Positions 24,081-32,605 of a stretch of DNA of 37,094 nucleotides are shown in pieces. This DNA is from Methanosarcinales archaeon (lineage in GTDB: Archaea; Halobacteriota; Methanosarcinia; Methanosarcinales; Methanogasteraceae): positions 1-37,094 of the forward strand of contig DAOURL010000006.1 in assembly GCA_030625165.1 (NCBI GenBank). Direction: 5' to 3'. The notes beneath the pieces were generated by a model that was not told the origin of the DNA, searched no databases, and was given only the letters and a program-made list of their open reading frames with translations. Position numbers and translations under genes: made by a program. Positions within the stretch are counted from its first letter, which is position 1; each line of letters begins with the position of its first letter.

Positions 24081-25361
24081 ATGGTAATCTACAAAAATTA
24101 CGACGATCTTCCGATGATAGAGCTTCCTCTCGGGCAGGAGGTATTCATCAGCGACAGCACGATCAGGGACGGCTCGCAGATGCCGGGCATTGTGATGAAA
24201 AGGAGGCACAAACTCAAGATCTACGAATTTTTACACGAGATCGGGATCGAGAAACTGGAGACGTTCGTTTTCCAGAAGCGGGATCGGGATGTCATCAAAG
24301 CCATGCAGGATATCGGATACGAGTGCCCTGAGATCACTGGATGGGCTCGTGCTCTGCCTTCTGATATCGATTTCGTGCTTGATGTGGACGGTATTGCCGA
24401 GGCGGGAATGCTGATGTCGGTCTCTGATTCGCACATCTTTGATAAGATGCAACTTAACAGTCGGGAGGAGGCGAGCGAACGGTATCTGGATGCACTCCAG
24501 TATGCGGTCGATCACGGGCTACGCACCCGCGCACATCTCGAGGATGTGACCCGTGCCGATATGTCAGGGTTTGTATATCCTCTGGTAAAGGAGATCATCG
24601 ATATCGATCCTGATTGCACAGTTCGAATATGCGACACTCTCGGTTTTGCGGTTCCGTTCACAGATGCGTGTGAACCATACAGCATCCCGAAGGTCGTGTC
24701 GACATTCAGGGAACTCGGCGTGAAGAACATCGAGACGCATATCCATGATGATTTTGGGCTCAGCGTCTCATCAGCGCTTGCAGGATTCTGGTATGGCGCG
24801 AACTGGTCGAGTCTGACGTTTCTCGGGATCGGGGAGCGGAGCGGAAATACGGAACTCGAGAAGATCCTACTATTCCTCGTAAGGAGGGTTGGAGGATTCG
24901 AGAAATACGACCTCTCCTGCATGGTACAGTTTGCAGAGTATATGGAACATCACGTAGGGATCAGGATACCGAGAAACAAGTCGATCGTTGGCAGGAACGT
25001 CTTCGTGCACGAGAGCGGGATACACACCGCCGGTGTAATCAAAAATCCCTTCACGTACGAACCGTATCCGCCCGAGATCATCGGTGCAGAGCGGCAACTC
25101 TTGATCGGGGACTCATCCGGCAGGGAGGTAGTCCGGCACAAGGTCGAGGAGGCGCTCCATGAACTGATGCAGGTGAAGGTCAGCATCGAGAAGAACGACC
25201 CGAGAATCGCAGAGATCCAGAAGGACATTCAACGGCTGTACGACGAGGAAGAGCGGGTTTCATGCATCTCGGATGAGGAACTGACACGGTATGTCGAGAA
25301 GTATTTCATGCTCGCCATGATCGTGGATGGCGAAGAGGTGCGCGATATCGAGGAGGAATAA
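24081..25361 (+). CDS. DRE-TIM metallolyase, isopropylmalate/homocitrate synthase family; candidate Re-citrate synthase
   Basis: Aldol-type condensing enzyme joining acetyl-CoA to a 2-oxoacid. The 426-residue protein opens FISDSTIRDGSQMPGIVMKR in place of the usual DTTLRDGEQ. It keeps the barrel motifs LEDVTRADMSGFV, VRICDTLGFAVPF, the metal ligands in THIHDDFGLSVSSALAG, the GERSGNTELEKIL signature, and HESGIHTAGVIKNPFTYEPY. The SDSTIRDGSQMPG variant and the NPFTYEPYPPE end recall the Re-face-stereospecific citrate synthase type described in Clostridium kluyveri. That match is from memory, so substrate is uncertain; homocitrate or isopropylmalate synthase remain options. No regulatory LeuA C-terminal domain is present. 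It follows uS15 by 2 bases and is followed 10 bases later by DNA polymerase IV. Confidence 0.8.
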   Translation: MVIYKNYDDLPMIELPLGQEVFISDSTIRDGSQMPGIVMKRRHKLKIYEFLHEIGIEKLETFVFQKRDRDVIKAMQDIGYECPEITGWARALPSDIDFVLDVDGIAEAGMLMSVSDSHIFDKMQLNSREEASERYLDALQYAVDHGLRTRAHLEDVTRADMSGFVYPLVKEIIDIDPDCTVRICDTLGFAVPFTDACEPYSIPKVVSTFRELGVKNIETHIHDDFGLSVSSALAGFWYGANWSSLTFLGIGERSGNTELEKILLFLVRRVGGFEKYDLSCMVQFAEYMEHHVGIRIPRNKSIVGRNVFVHESGIHTAGVIKNPFTYEPYPPEIIGAERQLLIGDSSGREVVRHKVEEALHELMQVKVSIEKNDPRIAEIQKDIQRLYDEEERVSCISDEELTRYVEKYFMLAMIVDGEEVRDIEEE

Positions 25362-25371
25362 GACCCCTGGC

Positions 25372-26496
25372 ATGGATCAGGGGACGATACTTCTCGTGGA
25401 TATGGACGGGTTCTTCTCGTCCATCGAAGTGGTCAGGCATCCCGAACTTGCAGGGCTGCCAGTGGTGGTCGGCGCGGACCCAAAAGGGGGCGCGGGCAGG
25501 GGGGTTGTTAGTACCTGTTCTTATGAGGCGCGGGAGTATGGCATCCATTCAGGAATGCCGATCTCCAGGGCATACCGGTTGTGCCCTGACGCAAGGTTTC
25601 TGCCGGTTGATATGGCTCTGTATCAGGCGGTCTCCGGACGGATCATGAAGATCCTTGCGAGCTACGCAGATACGTTTCAGAGAGTCAGCATCGATGAGGC
25701 GTTTATCCGGGTAAAAACGGATGATCCGGAAGATGCCATCGAAACGGCACAGGATATCAAAAAAGAGATACTCGCGAAGGAAAGACTGACGTGTTCCATC
25801 GGGATGGGTCCTAATAAACTTGTAGCGAAGATTGCATCCGATGTCCGGAAGCCTGATGGCTTGACCGTTGTCGCGCCTGACGAGGTATACGAGTTCCTTG
25901 ACCCGATGCCTGCAAAAAAGATTCCCGGCATCGGGAAGAAGACAGGACAAGTGCTCAAGAGTATGGGAATCGAGACGATACGTGATCTCAGGGAGTGCGA
26001 TGCCAGAAAACTTGTTTTGAGGTTTGGAAAGTGGGGGTACCGGATGCATGATCTTGCATGCGGCATCGATAGAAGCGAGGTAAAAGAAGACCACACAGTC
26101 AAATCGATAGGTAGGGAGCTGACATTCGAGGAAGACACATCCGATCCGGGGCTTATCTACGATTCGATCGATGCACTCGCCGATGCGACGCACCGCGCCC
26201 TGTCAAATGCCGGATACCTATTCCGGACCGTGTCTGTGAAGGTCAGGTTCGAGGATTTTGATACGCGTACACGATCAAGGAGCATCGGATTCCCAAGTTC
26301 CGATCCGGAACTGGTTAAAAACATCTCAAAGAACCTGATAAGCGAGTTCACAGGAGTTGCGAAGATACGGCTGATCGGAATAAGATTATCGAATCTCCGG
26401 ATGGCGGATAATGGATCGTCAGGAGCGACCCATCGGTGTCACGCCTCCCGGGCAGGCATTACGAGACAGACTTCGATATACGAGTTTATCCTGTGA
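25372..26496 (+). CDS. dinB: DNA polymerase IV (Y-family, DinB/Dpo4)
   Basis: Lesion-bypass DNA polymerase. The 374-residue protein begins with the palm motif LVDMDGFFSSIEV and shows VVVGADPKGGAGRGVVSTCS, YEAREYGIHSGMPISRAYRL, the catalytic SIDEAFIRV, SIGMGPNKLVAKIASDVRKP and the helix-hairpin-helix region KKIPGIGKKTGQVLKSMGI. A little-finger domain follows (about 235-345). The last residues QTSIYEFI fit a PCNA-interacting box (Q-x-x-I-x-x-F-I). The start at 25372 is 10 bases after the previous stop; the frame extends upstream into that gene without support. It is probably the third gene of the uS15 transcript. Confidence 0.95.
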   Translation: MDQGTILLVDMDGFFSSIEVVRHPELAGLPVVVGADPKGGAGRGVVSTCSYEAREYGIHSGMPISRAYRLCPDARFLPVDMALYQAVSGRIMKILASYADTFQRVSIDEAFIRVKTDDPEDAIETAQDIKKEILAKERLTCSIGMGPNKLVAKIASDVRKPDGLTVVAPDEVYEFLDPMPAKKIPGIGKKTGQVLKSMGIETIRDLRECDARKLVLRFGKWGYRMHDLACGIDRSEVKEDHTVKSIGRELTFEEDTSDPGLIYDSIDALADATHRALSNAGYLFRTVSVKVRFEDFDTRTRSRSIGFPSSDPELVKNISKNLISEFTGVAKIRLIGIRLSNLRMADNGSSGATHRCHASRAGITRQTSIYEFIL

Positions 26497-26567
26497 TCCG
26501 GATTTTCTGGCAAACCCGGTCCCGGAACAGGCATCCGAACGCATGCAAGAGCTCCTGGATCTCCGGA

Positions 26568-28547
26568 CTACCCCCAATCGATCCCGAGTTTCTCCACCAC
26601 CTTCTCAGGAGTGGATTCATAAGCGTGGATGATCGTTGCTATCGCCTTAAAATCATTGATCTTGTTATCGATAAGGTATTCGAGAACCTTCTGCCGGCGT
26701 ACCAGTTCCGCTTTTAATTCATTAGCGGTCCAGCCCCGCCTCGCCTCTATGTCCTTGAGCGCCTTTGACTCGCCGACACGTTCGATCACGTCATTCATAG
26801 GATTCCACACAAAGATATCGTTCGTCCTGATGTTTTTCGTGACCGGATCGATGTCAGTAATCTCCACAATCTTTGTGGACCTGCGGGTACGCTGCCCTTT
26901 CACGTATATCTGCGCCTGGATGCTTATGATATCGAGAGCCTGGATCATCGTTCTCGGTACACTGATCGGAGGATTCTCGAGACGGTGTATCGCTGATGCA
27001 ACGGAATCGGCATGCATCGTCGAGAACGTTGTGTGCCCTGTACTCATCGCCTGGAACAGTGTGAGCGCCTCCTTGCCCCTGACCTCGCCGACCAGCAGAT
27101 ACTCAGGGCGCTGCCTGAGCGCGGCTTTGAGGAGGTCGTACATATCGATCGCACCGCGCTCATCGGCGGTGAACGCATCCCTCGTCACCCCCGGAATCCA
27201 GTTCGGATGCGGGAGCTGCAGTTCCCTTGTGTCCTCGAGCGTCACGATCTTTGCCCTCTCTGGCATAAAGAGCGATACTGCGTTGAGTGATGAAGTCTTC
27301 CCGGACGCTGTTCCGCCTGCAAAGATCAAACTCTTGTTGTTCTCGATGCATACCCAGAGATAAGCCATATTTTCGGATGAAAACGTCTTCCAGTTGATCA
27401 GATCGATTGGCGTTAATGGAACGTCCTTGAACTTCCGTATCGTAAACGTGCTGCCATGTGCGGTCACTGCCGTTCCAAGCGTCATCTGGATTCTTGAGCC
27501 GTCCGGCATCGCAGCATCGACCATCGGCTCTGCTATTGAGATGTGCTTGCCGCTGCGCTGCGCAAGTCTGATGATAAACGAATCCAGTTCCTCCTCTCCG
27601 AAGACGACTGACGTAGGGATATTCAAATATTTTTTATGATATAAATAAATTGGAAGATCAAATCCGTTGCATGATACATCCTCGATGGTGCTGTCATGCA
27701 TCAGCGCATCGAGTTTTCCGAACTTGATAAAATCTCTGACGGTATAATACAGTATCTTTTCAAGCGTCGGGACATCTACATCGATCGCATAGTCGCGCAC
27801 GATCGATCTAACATTTTTAACAAGAATCTCTTCCTTATCTTCCTCTCTTTTGATATCCTCTACCAAAAGCGCATCCCTGAGTCGGGATCGGATCTCTTCG
27901 AGGAAATCCCTCTCGAATCCGCCCAGATGCGGTTCAATCACCTGGTACCACAGGTTGTCCCGCTCATTATTGTGGAGGACCACAACAAACGCATAAGGCT
28001 CATTCACCCAGTATCTATCGATCTCGTCATATCCTTCCTTCCCATCAAATAAAACGAGAGGGCCATGTTTTTCCGGATCGTATGGCTCAAATCCCACTTC
28101 TTCCTTTTTGAAAAGATTCGTAAGCCTGTCCATGATCGACGGCTTCTCCTTTTCAGAGAGATCGTCCTGTTGTTCCTTGAGTCTCTCAATATCCTCCTCG
28201 AGATGATGGATCAGTTCCTCTTTAATGATCTCTTCGGCACCACTACCTTCATCTGGCTTTGTTTCACCGGGATCTGTGTCGGGCTTGGTTGGAATCTCGA
28301 GTTCCCCCGGCATCTCCAATATCTTTTCCGACCCCTCTGCTTCTGCCATTTCAGAGGGCTCACCCTGTTGTTCCCTGAGCCTCTCAGTATCCCCCGTGAG
28401 ATGATGGATCAGGTCATCTTTAATGACCTCTCCGGCATCAGTACCGTCATCCGACTTTGTTTCACCGGGATCTGTGTCGGGCTTGGTTGAAATCTCAGAT
28501 TCCCTAGCCATCTCCAATATCTTTTTCATCCCCTCTGCTTCTGCCAT
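26568..28547 (-). CDS. Type II/IV secretion system ATPase (archaeal pilus GspE/TadA family) with duplicated acidic N-terminus
   Basis: Hexameric assembly ATPase for archaeal type IV pili or related filaments. The C-terminal half carries SLIFAGGTASGKTSSLN (Walker A, about 405-420), VTLEDTRELQLPHPNW (Asp box), LLVGEVRGKEALTLFQAMST (Walker B and His-box region) and GHTTFSTMHADS. Upstream is an N-terminal domain with EDVSCNGFDLPIYLYHK. The first 132 residues are two copies of a 66-residue acidic unit (1-66 and 67-132), each opening MAEAEG and sharing TKPDTDPGET and LIHHL. GGAGGT precedes the ATG. No TadC/FlaJ-type membrane partner or pilin lies next to it in this window. It converges with dinB. 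Confidence 0.9.
   Translation of the reverse strand: MAEAEGMKKILEMARESEISTKPDTDPGETKSDDGTDAGEVIKDDLIHHLTGDTERLREQQGEPSEMAEAEGSEKILEMPGELEIPTKPDTDPGETKPDEGSGAEEIIKEELIHHLEEDIERLKEQQDDLSEKEKPSIMDRLTNLFKKEEVGFEPYDPEKHGPLVLFDGKEGYDEIDRYWVNEPYAFVVVLHNNERDNLWYQVIEPHLGGFERDFLEEIRSRLRDALLVEDIKREEDKEEILVKNVRSIVRDYAIDVDVPTLEKILYYTVRDFIKFGKLDALMHDSTIEDVSCNGFDLPIYLYHKKYLNIPTSVVFGEEELDSFIIRLAQRSGKHISIAEPMVDAAMPDGSRIQMTLGTAVTAHGSTFTIRKFKDVPLTPIDLINWKTFSSENMAYLWVCIENNKSLIFAGGTASGKTSSLNAVSLFMPERAKIVTLEDTRELQLPHPNWIPGVTRDAFTADERGAIDMYDLLKAALRQRPEYLLVGEVRGKEALTLFQAMSTGHTTFSTMHADSVASAIHRLENPPISVPRTMIQALDIISIQAQIYVKGQRTRRSTKIVEITDIDPVTKNIRTNDIFVWNPMNDVIERVGESKALKDIEARRGWTANELKAELVRRQKVLEYLIDNKINDFKAIATIIHAYESTPEKVVEKLGIDWG
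28152..28547 (-). repeat. Direct tandem duplication of 198 bp inside the secretion ATPase gene
   Basis: Copy one spans 28350-28547 and copy two 28152-28349. Both encode the same 66-residue acidic unit with clear drift between them, so the duplication is in frame and not very recent. Confidence 0.85.
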
Positions 28548-28675
28548 ACTTAACCGACCTCCATTTAACTATTGTGTCAAGCATTCTAATAAATCTTCGG
28601 TATCTACTTTTTCGGATGCTTCTATGCTTGAGCGGTACTAAGTAGATCCAAACAGATACATTACACCAAACTATA

Positions 28676-29017
28676 ATGACCCGAAAACACCGGAAGAGAT
28701 GGATCAAGAACATTGCCGGGCAGCAGATAAAGCGGCTCTTCGAACTCGCCGAATTGGTATCAGAAGCGCGCCCGCCCATGGCTGACCGTTACGTCCACAT
28801 AGCAAGACGGATCGGGATGCGGCATCGCGTACGCATCCCCGCGCACCTGAAGCGCAGGATGTGCAAACACTGCGGAAAGTATCTTGTTCCAGGCAGAACA
28901 TGCCGGGTGCGGCTGAACGGCACCTGCGTGGTCGTGACATGTCTTGCCTGCGGAAAACAGACCAGATATCCATATCACCATGACCGCAATCATACTCCCA
29001 ACAAAGAACGAGAGTGA
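28676..29017 (+). CDS. rnp4: Ribonuclease P protein component 4 (Rpp21/Rpr2 family)
   Basis: Protein subunit of archaeal RNase P, which trims tRNA 5' leaders. The 113-residue basic protein has a helical N-terminus (IKRLFELAELVSEARPPMAD, RYVHIARRIGMRHRVRIP) and a zinc ribbon with CKHCGKYLVPGRTC (about 63-76) and CLACGKQTRYPY (about 91-102), giving the expected metal-binding cysteines. It overlaps the following glycosyltransferase start by 38 bases. Confidence 0.92.
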   Translation: MTRKHRKRWIKNIAGQQIKRLFELAELVSEARPPMADRYVHIARRIGMRHRVRIPAHLKRRMCKHCGKYLVPGRTCRVRLNGTCVVVTCLACGKQTRYPYHHDRNHTPNKERE

Positions 29018-29645
29018 ATCCATCAGGGGGACCATCGACCGCATACGAAGCGTCTGCTCTGACCGGATCGTGGTGGTCGATGGGCACTCTGCCGATGGAA
29101 CCGCCAAGATCGCAAGGCAGATGGGCGCCATAGTCATATCCGACAACGGGAAGGGGAAAGGGGATGCGCTTCGGGTTGCTTTTGAGTACGTGGACGATGA
29201 CGTCATCTTTGTGGATGTCGATGATACGTATCCGGTCGAGCGCATCCCTGAATTTATCGATGCGCTCAAAGATTACGATCTTGTGATCGGCGAGCGCACG
29301 GAATTTACCACAGGTTCGCTTCCGCTCCTGCTCAGGATCGGTGACTGGATGTCAAGGACCGCGTTTCTGGTGCTATATGGTGTGAGACTCGACAATCTCT
29401 CAGGATTCCGCGGCATTGCAAGGGATGCGATCTCGCAGATGAAACTTGAGTCTGATGGCTTCGGGATCGAGACCGAGATCACGGCAAAGTCTGTGCGGCT
29501 TGGTCTGCGGATTAGGAAGATCCCGATCGCATATTCGGTACGGGAAGGAAACTCGAAATTCAATCCGATCCGGGACGGGATTGCTGTGGTGTGCGCGATG
29601 GTGCGGTACCGGTTCTCACGGAATCTGTCGTGCCGTCAGGTTTAG
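28980..29645 (+). CDS. Glycosyltransferase family 2 (dolichyl-phosphate sugar synthase-like)
   Basis: Cytosolic-face GT-A-fold transferase. The 221-residue protein opens MTAIILPTKNESESI, then IVVVDGHSADGTAKIA, NGKGKGDALRVAF and the metal-binding VDVDDTYPVERIPEF. LVIGERTEF and FRGIARDAISQM follow, the layout of dolichyl-phosphate mannose/glucose synthases and related archaeal lipid-linked glycosylation enzymes. The C-terminus lacks a clear membrane anchor pair. The start at 28980 is chosen by the family N-terminus; the frame runs back to 28944 without support. The donor and acceptor are not known. It may supply protein glycosylation, for example of S-layer proteins. Confidence 0.85.
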   Translation: MTAIILPTKNESESIRGTIDRIRSVCSDRIVVVDGHSADGTAKIARQMGAIVISDNGKGKGDALRVAFEYVDDDVIFVDVDDTYPVERIPEFIDALKDYDLVIGERTEFTTGSLPLLLRIGDWMSRTAFLVLYGVRLDNLSGFRGIARDAISQMKLESDGFGIETEITAKSVRLGLRIRKIPIAYSVREGNSKFNPIRDGIAVVCAMVRYRFSRNLSCRQV

Positions 29646-29714
29646 GGAATCCCCAAAAATTAATATACCAATCATAGTTTATTTCAGTAGATAGTATATA
29701 AAAATCTGGTCAAA

Positions 29715-29749
29715 ATCACGAATGGCACGAATAAACGAATATCGCGAAT
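29715..29749. repeat. ATTCGTG-family repeat, half copy
   Basis: ATCACGAATGGCACGAAT followed by AAACGAATATCGCGAAT is nearly identical to the left arm of the copy at 23431-23513. It sits in the gap between the convergent glycosyltransferase and trmG10 genes. Confidence 0.75.
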
Positions 29750-29818
29750 GTTGAAACAGACCAAATTCCCGACAAACCCCCTGAACCAGAGCGGGGCGAG
29801 TTGGATAAAATGATCGCC

Positions 29819-30901
29819 TCACTTACGTAGCACCAGGATATACCGCGTCAAACTCCGGTGAACACGGTTTTTATAGAGTCCGGTCACGACAAAGCCGACC
29901 TCATCAGCCCACGGCAGTTCAAAGTCAGAGACCACCACTGCCCGCCCGCCCTTCTTCATTACGCGATATATCTCCAGAAGAGCATTCTTGTAGAGCGATT
30001 CGACGGATTCTGCCATGACAACGACAGATCGCCCATAAGGCGGGTCAGTGACCACTGCATCGATCGACCCATCCTTAAGCGGCAGATTGCAGGCATCCCC
30101 GGAAGCCAACCGGTATTCAAATCCGTGAGATCTGAGATTCGTGTCCGCTCCGCGCACCATCGATTCCTGCACATCGATCCCGAGCACCCGGGCGCGGATC
30201 ATGCCTGCTTCGAGCAGGATGCCGCCGGTTCCGCAGAACGGATCGAGGACAAGATCATCCGTGCGGATTTCGCAGAGATTTACGATTGCACGAGCTATAT
30301 CCGGAGAAATCGCTCCCGGATAAAAGAACGGCTTCTTATGTGGCTTTCGATCCCAAAACTTCCCCCGGTCTATCGATGCGAGGACTTCCCCGAAGACGCA
30401 TGAATCTTTTGTGACGATTGCACGGAACCTGTGATCCGGATTGGCTAAATCTACCTTTGCCCCAATATTTCTTTCAAAAATGACCTTGCCTATGAGCCGT
30501 TCCATGCGGGTGGACCGTATAAAGGAGCCTTTTATCTGCTTTACCCTGACGCTGAATGTTTCTCCTCTGGGTACGGTTATCTCTGCGGCTCGAACCGATT
30601 CAAGGATGCTTGACTCCAGCGGATCGGATTTCAGGATGACTGAGACGATATGATGCGTCATAGCAAGTCTCGTTGACAACATCTTTGATATCTCGCAGGG
30701 ATCGTTTCCAATATTTAAGAGCAGGCACTGTTCCCCGCTTTTCACGATGTCGTGCTCGATCTCGAGCGCACGCATACATGCGAGCACCTCACCTTCTGGC
30801 AGGGTCTCGTGCTCACCAGAGAGTTCGAACGCCAGTAACGCCTCTGGCGTCGACGCTTGCGTTAACCGCTTCGCATTCGGCGCTTGCGTCATCGTCTTCA
30901 T
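29819..30901 (-). CDS. trmG10: tRNA (guanine(10)-N2)-dimethyltransferase
   Basis: SAM-dependent enzyme that methylates G10 of tRNA. The N-terminal half is a THUMP-type RNA-binding region (IKGSFIRSTRMERLIGKVIF). The C-terminal half is a Rossmann methyltransferase with LDPFCGTGGILLEAGMI (about 218-234), VLGIDVQESMVRGADTNL and the catalytic VVTDPPYGRSVV (about 282-293). Family members usually open with AFELSGE-type sequence; here this is preceded by about 22 extra residues (MTQAPNAKRL, TQASTPEAL). These come from a tandem 27-bp element also present in secF. The real start could lie inside the element. It follows nadE by 5 bases and is probably co-transcribed. Confidence 0.93.
   Translation of the reverse strand: MKTMTQAPNAKRLTQASTPEALLAFELSGEHETLPEGEVLACMRALEIEHDIVKSGEQCLLLNIGNDPCEISKMLSTRLAMTHHIVSVILKSDPLESSILESVRAAEITVPRGETFSVRVKQIKGSFIRSTRMERLIGKVIFERNIGAKVDLANPDHRFRAIVTKDSCVFGEVLASIDRGKFWDRKPHKKPFFYPGAISPDIARAIVNLCEIRTDDLVLDPFCGTGGILLEAGMIRARVLGIDVQESMVRGADTNLRSHGFEYRLASGDACNLPLKDGSIDAVVTDPPYGRSVVVMAESVESLYKNALLEIYRVMKKGGRAVVVSDFELPWADEVGFVVTGLYKNRVHRSLTRYILVLRK
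30830..30898 (-). repeat. Short palindromic/tandem 27-bp element inside trmG10 (copy 2)
   Basis: On the minus strand two adjacent 27-base units encode TQAPNAKRL and TQASTPEAL, matching at 19 of 27 bases. The second shares GCGTCGACGCC and AGGCGTTA with secF, in the same frame. Nested hairpin arms (GCCAG/CTGGC, AACGC/GCGTT) occur. Confidence 0.55.
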
Positions 30902-30906
30902 GGCTT

Positions 30907-31680
30907 TCAGGTCTTGCCGCCTGCCCGCGGCGGAGCATGTCGCTTGTGCTCGCTTGTGCGGATCAGGTCGGTTATGTGAGAGACATCATCCTCTGGTACA
31001 CCGCGTGCCACGACCTCTTCCGCACTCAGGTTCTCATCAACAAGCATCCTTAAGATCCGGTCGATCTCCTGATACCGCATCCCGAGTTCCCCTTCATCGG
31101 TCTGCCCTGCCCAGAGTCTTGCAGACGGCGGTTTTTCGATGATCCGTTCCGGAACCCCGAGGTATCTGGCAAGTTCGAACACCTCGGTCTTGTATAGATC
31201 GCCGAGCGGCTCTATGTCCACGCCTGAATCGCCGTATTTCGTGGCGTATCCGAGAAGAAGCTCTGTCCGGTTTCCAGTTCCGATTACAAGCCGATTCAGG
31301 AGATTTGCATAATAATAGAGCACGCACATCCGGGTTCGTGCGATCAGGTTCCCGTTCGAAACGGCTGCACCCAGATCGTAGTCGGGAATAAAACCCGAAA
31401 ATGACTGCAAAACGCCGCTGATCTCGATCACCCTGTACTCGATCCCGAGCTGATCCGCAATATCGATGGCATCATCCCCATCTTGTTCTGGTGTGAGATT
31501 CCGCACAGGAAGCAGGATGCCGAGCACGTTCTCATGCCCGATCGCGCAAGCGGTTAGATATGCCGTAACCGTTGAATCGATGCCGCCGCTAAGCCCGATG
31601 ACTGCACCGCTTGCACCGGATTCTTTCAGCTGGACGCGGATGAATGAGGTGATTGCATTCTTGATGTGGTCTGGGTTCAT
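30907..31680 (-). CDS. nadE: NH3-dependent NAD+ synthetase
   Basis: Last step of NAD synthesis, amidating deamido-NAD with ATP and ammonia. The 257-residue protein shows the PP-loop VIGLSGGIDSTVTAYL (about 27-42), TRMCVLYYYANLLN, VIGTGNRTELLLGYATKYGD and IIEKPPSARLWAGQTDEGEL. There is no glutaminase domain, as expected for archaea. The short C-terminal tail (HAPPRAGGKT) is encoded by a GC-rich palindrome (CCGCC...GGCGG, about 30911-30927) and may be a late addition. Followed after 5 bases by trmG10. Confidence 0.95.
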   Translation of the reverse strand: MNPDHIKNAITSFIRVQLKESGASGAVIGLSGGIDSTVTAYLTACAIGHENVLGILLPVRNLTPEQDGDDAIDIADQLGIEYRVIEISGVLQSFSGFIPDYDLGAAVSNGNLIARTRMCVLYYYANLLNRLVIGTGNRTELLLGYATKYGDSGVDIEPLGDLYKTEVFELARYLGVPERIIEKPPSARLWAGQTDEGELGMRYQEIDRILRMLVDENLSAEEVVARGVPEDDVSHITDLIRTSEHKRHAPPRAGGKT

Positions 31681-31824
31681 GAGTGTGTGGGGATGTGTGG
31701 ATTTGCGGTGCCATGAGGCTGGACTGAAGAAGGATCGACGGTCCGTCGCTCTTAAAGTTTTTTGGGGTGTCGGGGTGGCTTTTTAATTTCTTCTGGATGG
31801 ATATCGGGTTATGGCAAAGAAGAT

Positions 31825-31916
31825 TAACCACAGAGGACGCGGTCTGCGAAGCAGCGCCGAAGGCAGGACACAGAGGGTTGCTGTTTTCTTTACGTCCTCT
31901 GTGCTCTCTGTGGTTT
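31825..31916. repeat. Palindromic repeat with CACAGAG/CTCTGTG arms (copy 2)
   Basis: Left arm TTAACCACAGAGGACGC, internal CACAGAGG, right arm GTCCTCTGTGCTCTCTGTGG. It occupies most of the 289-bp gap 31681-31969 between adk and nadE, where I see no gene. Same family as 20873-20952. Confidence 0.75.
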
Positions 31917-31969
31917 TTCCAAAACCTGATTTCAGAAGATAACAAAAAGTCTCTGTCAGGGGTGCCGCA

Positions 31970-32605
31970 TTATTGGACGTGTTCATAGATCTCGCCTGAG
32001 ATCTCTTTGATGCTGCCGCTCCCATCGATCGTCGTAAGTAGCCCCAGATTCTCATAATAATCGATAAGTGGCTGTGTCTCTCTTTTATACACCAGGAGGC
32101 GGTTCTGAACAGATTCCTCTGTATCGTCATCGCGCTGGTACAGTGCCCCGCCGCACAGGTCGCATACCCCTTTCGCCTGCGGCGGATTAAACGTCAACTG
32201 GTATGTAGCCCCGCATTCGCATACACGGCGCGCTGATAGGCGGGTGATCAACCGATCATCAGGCACATCGATGTTGATCACGAGATCGATCCGCAGGTCA
32301 AGTCCCGAAAGGATGCGGTTGAGCGCATCTGCCTGCGGGATCGTTCTCGGATAGCCATCGAGGATGCAGCCTGATGCGCAGTCTGGCTTTGCGAGCCGAT
32401 CCTCGATCATCGCGATCAGTATCGAGTCAGGGACGAGTTCGCCCCTGTTCATGTATTCAGAAGCACGGTCTCCGAGTTCTGTTTCTTTTGCTGCCCGCAG
32501 GATGTCGCCTGTGGAGATGTGCGGAACCCGGATCCGCTCGGCAAGCAACTTTGCCTGCGTGCCTTTTCCAGACCCGGGCGGTCCAAGGAGTATGATGTTT
32601 GTCAT
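31970..32605 (-). CDS. adk: Adenylate kinase, zinc-LID long form
   Basis: Interconverts ATP, AMP and ADP. The 211-residue protein has the P-loop ILLGPPGSGKGTQAK (residues 5-19), AMP-site HISTGDILR, LDGYPRTIPQADAL, and a LID domain with VCECGATY and GVCDLCGGALYQR, whose cysteines form a structural zinc site. This is the bacterial-type long form also common in Methanosarcinales. The start overlaps the secY stop as ATGA. Confidence 0.96.
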   Translation of the reverse strand: MTNIILLGPPGSGKGTQAKLLAERIRVPHISTGDILRAAKETELGDRASEYMNRGELVPDSILIAMIEDRLAKPDCASGCILDGYPRTIPQADALNRILSGLDLRIDLVINIDVPDDRLITRLSARRVCECGATYQLTFNPPQAKGVCDLCGGALYQRDDDTEESVQNRLLVYKRETQPLIDYYENLGLLTTIDGSGSIKEISGEIYEHVQ

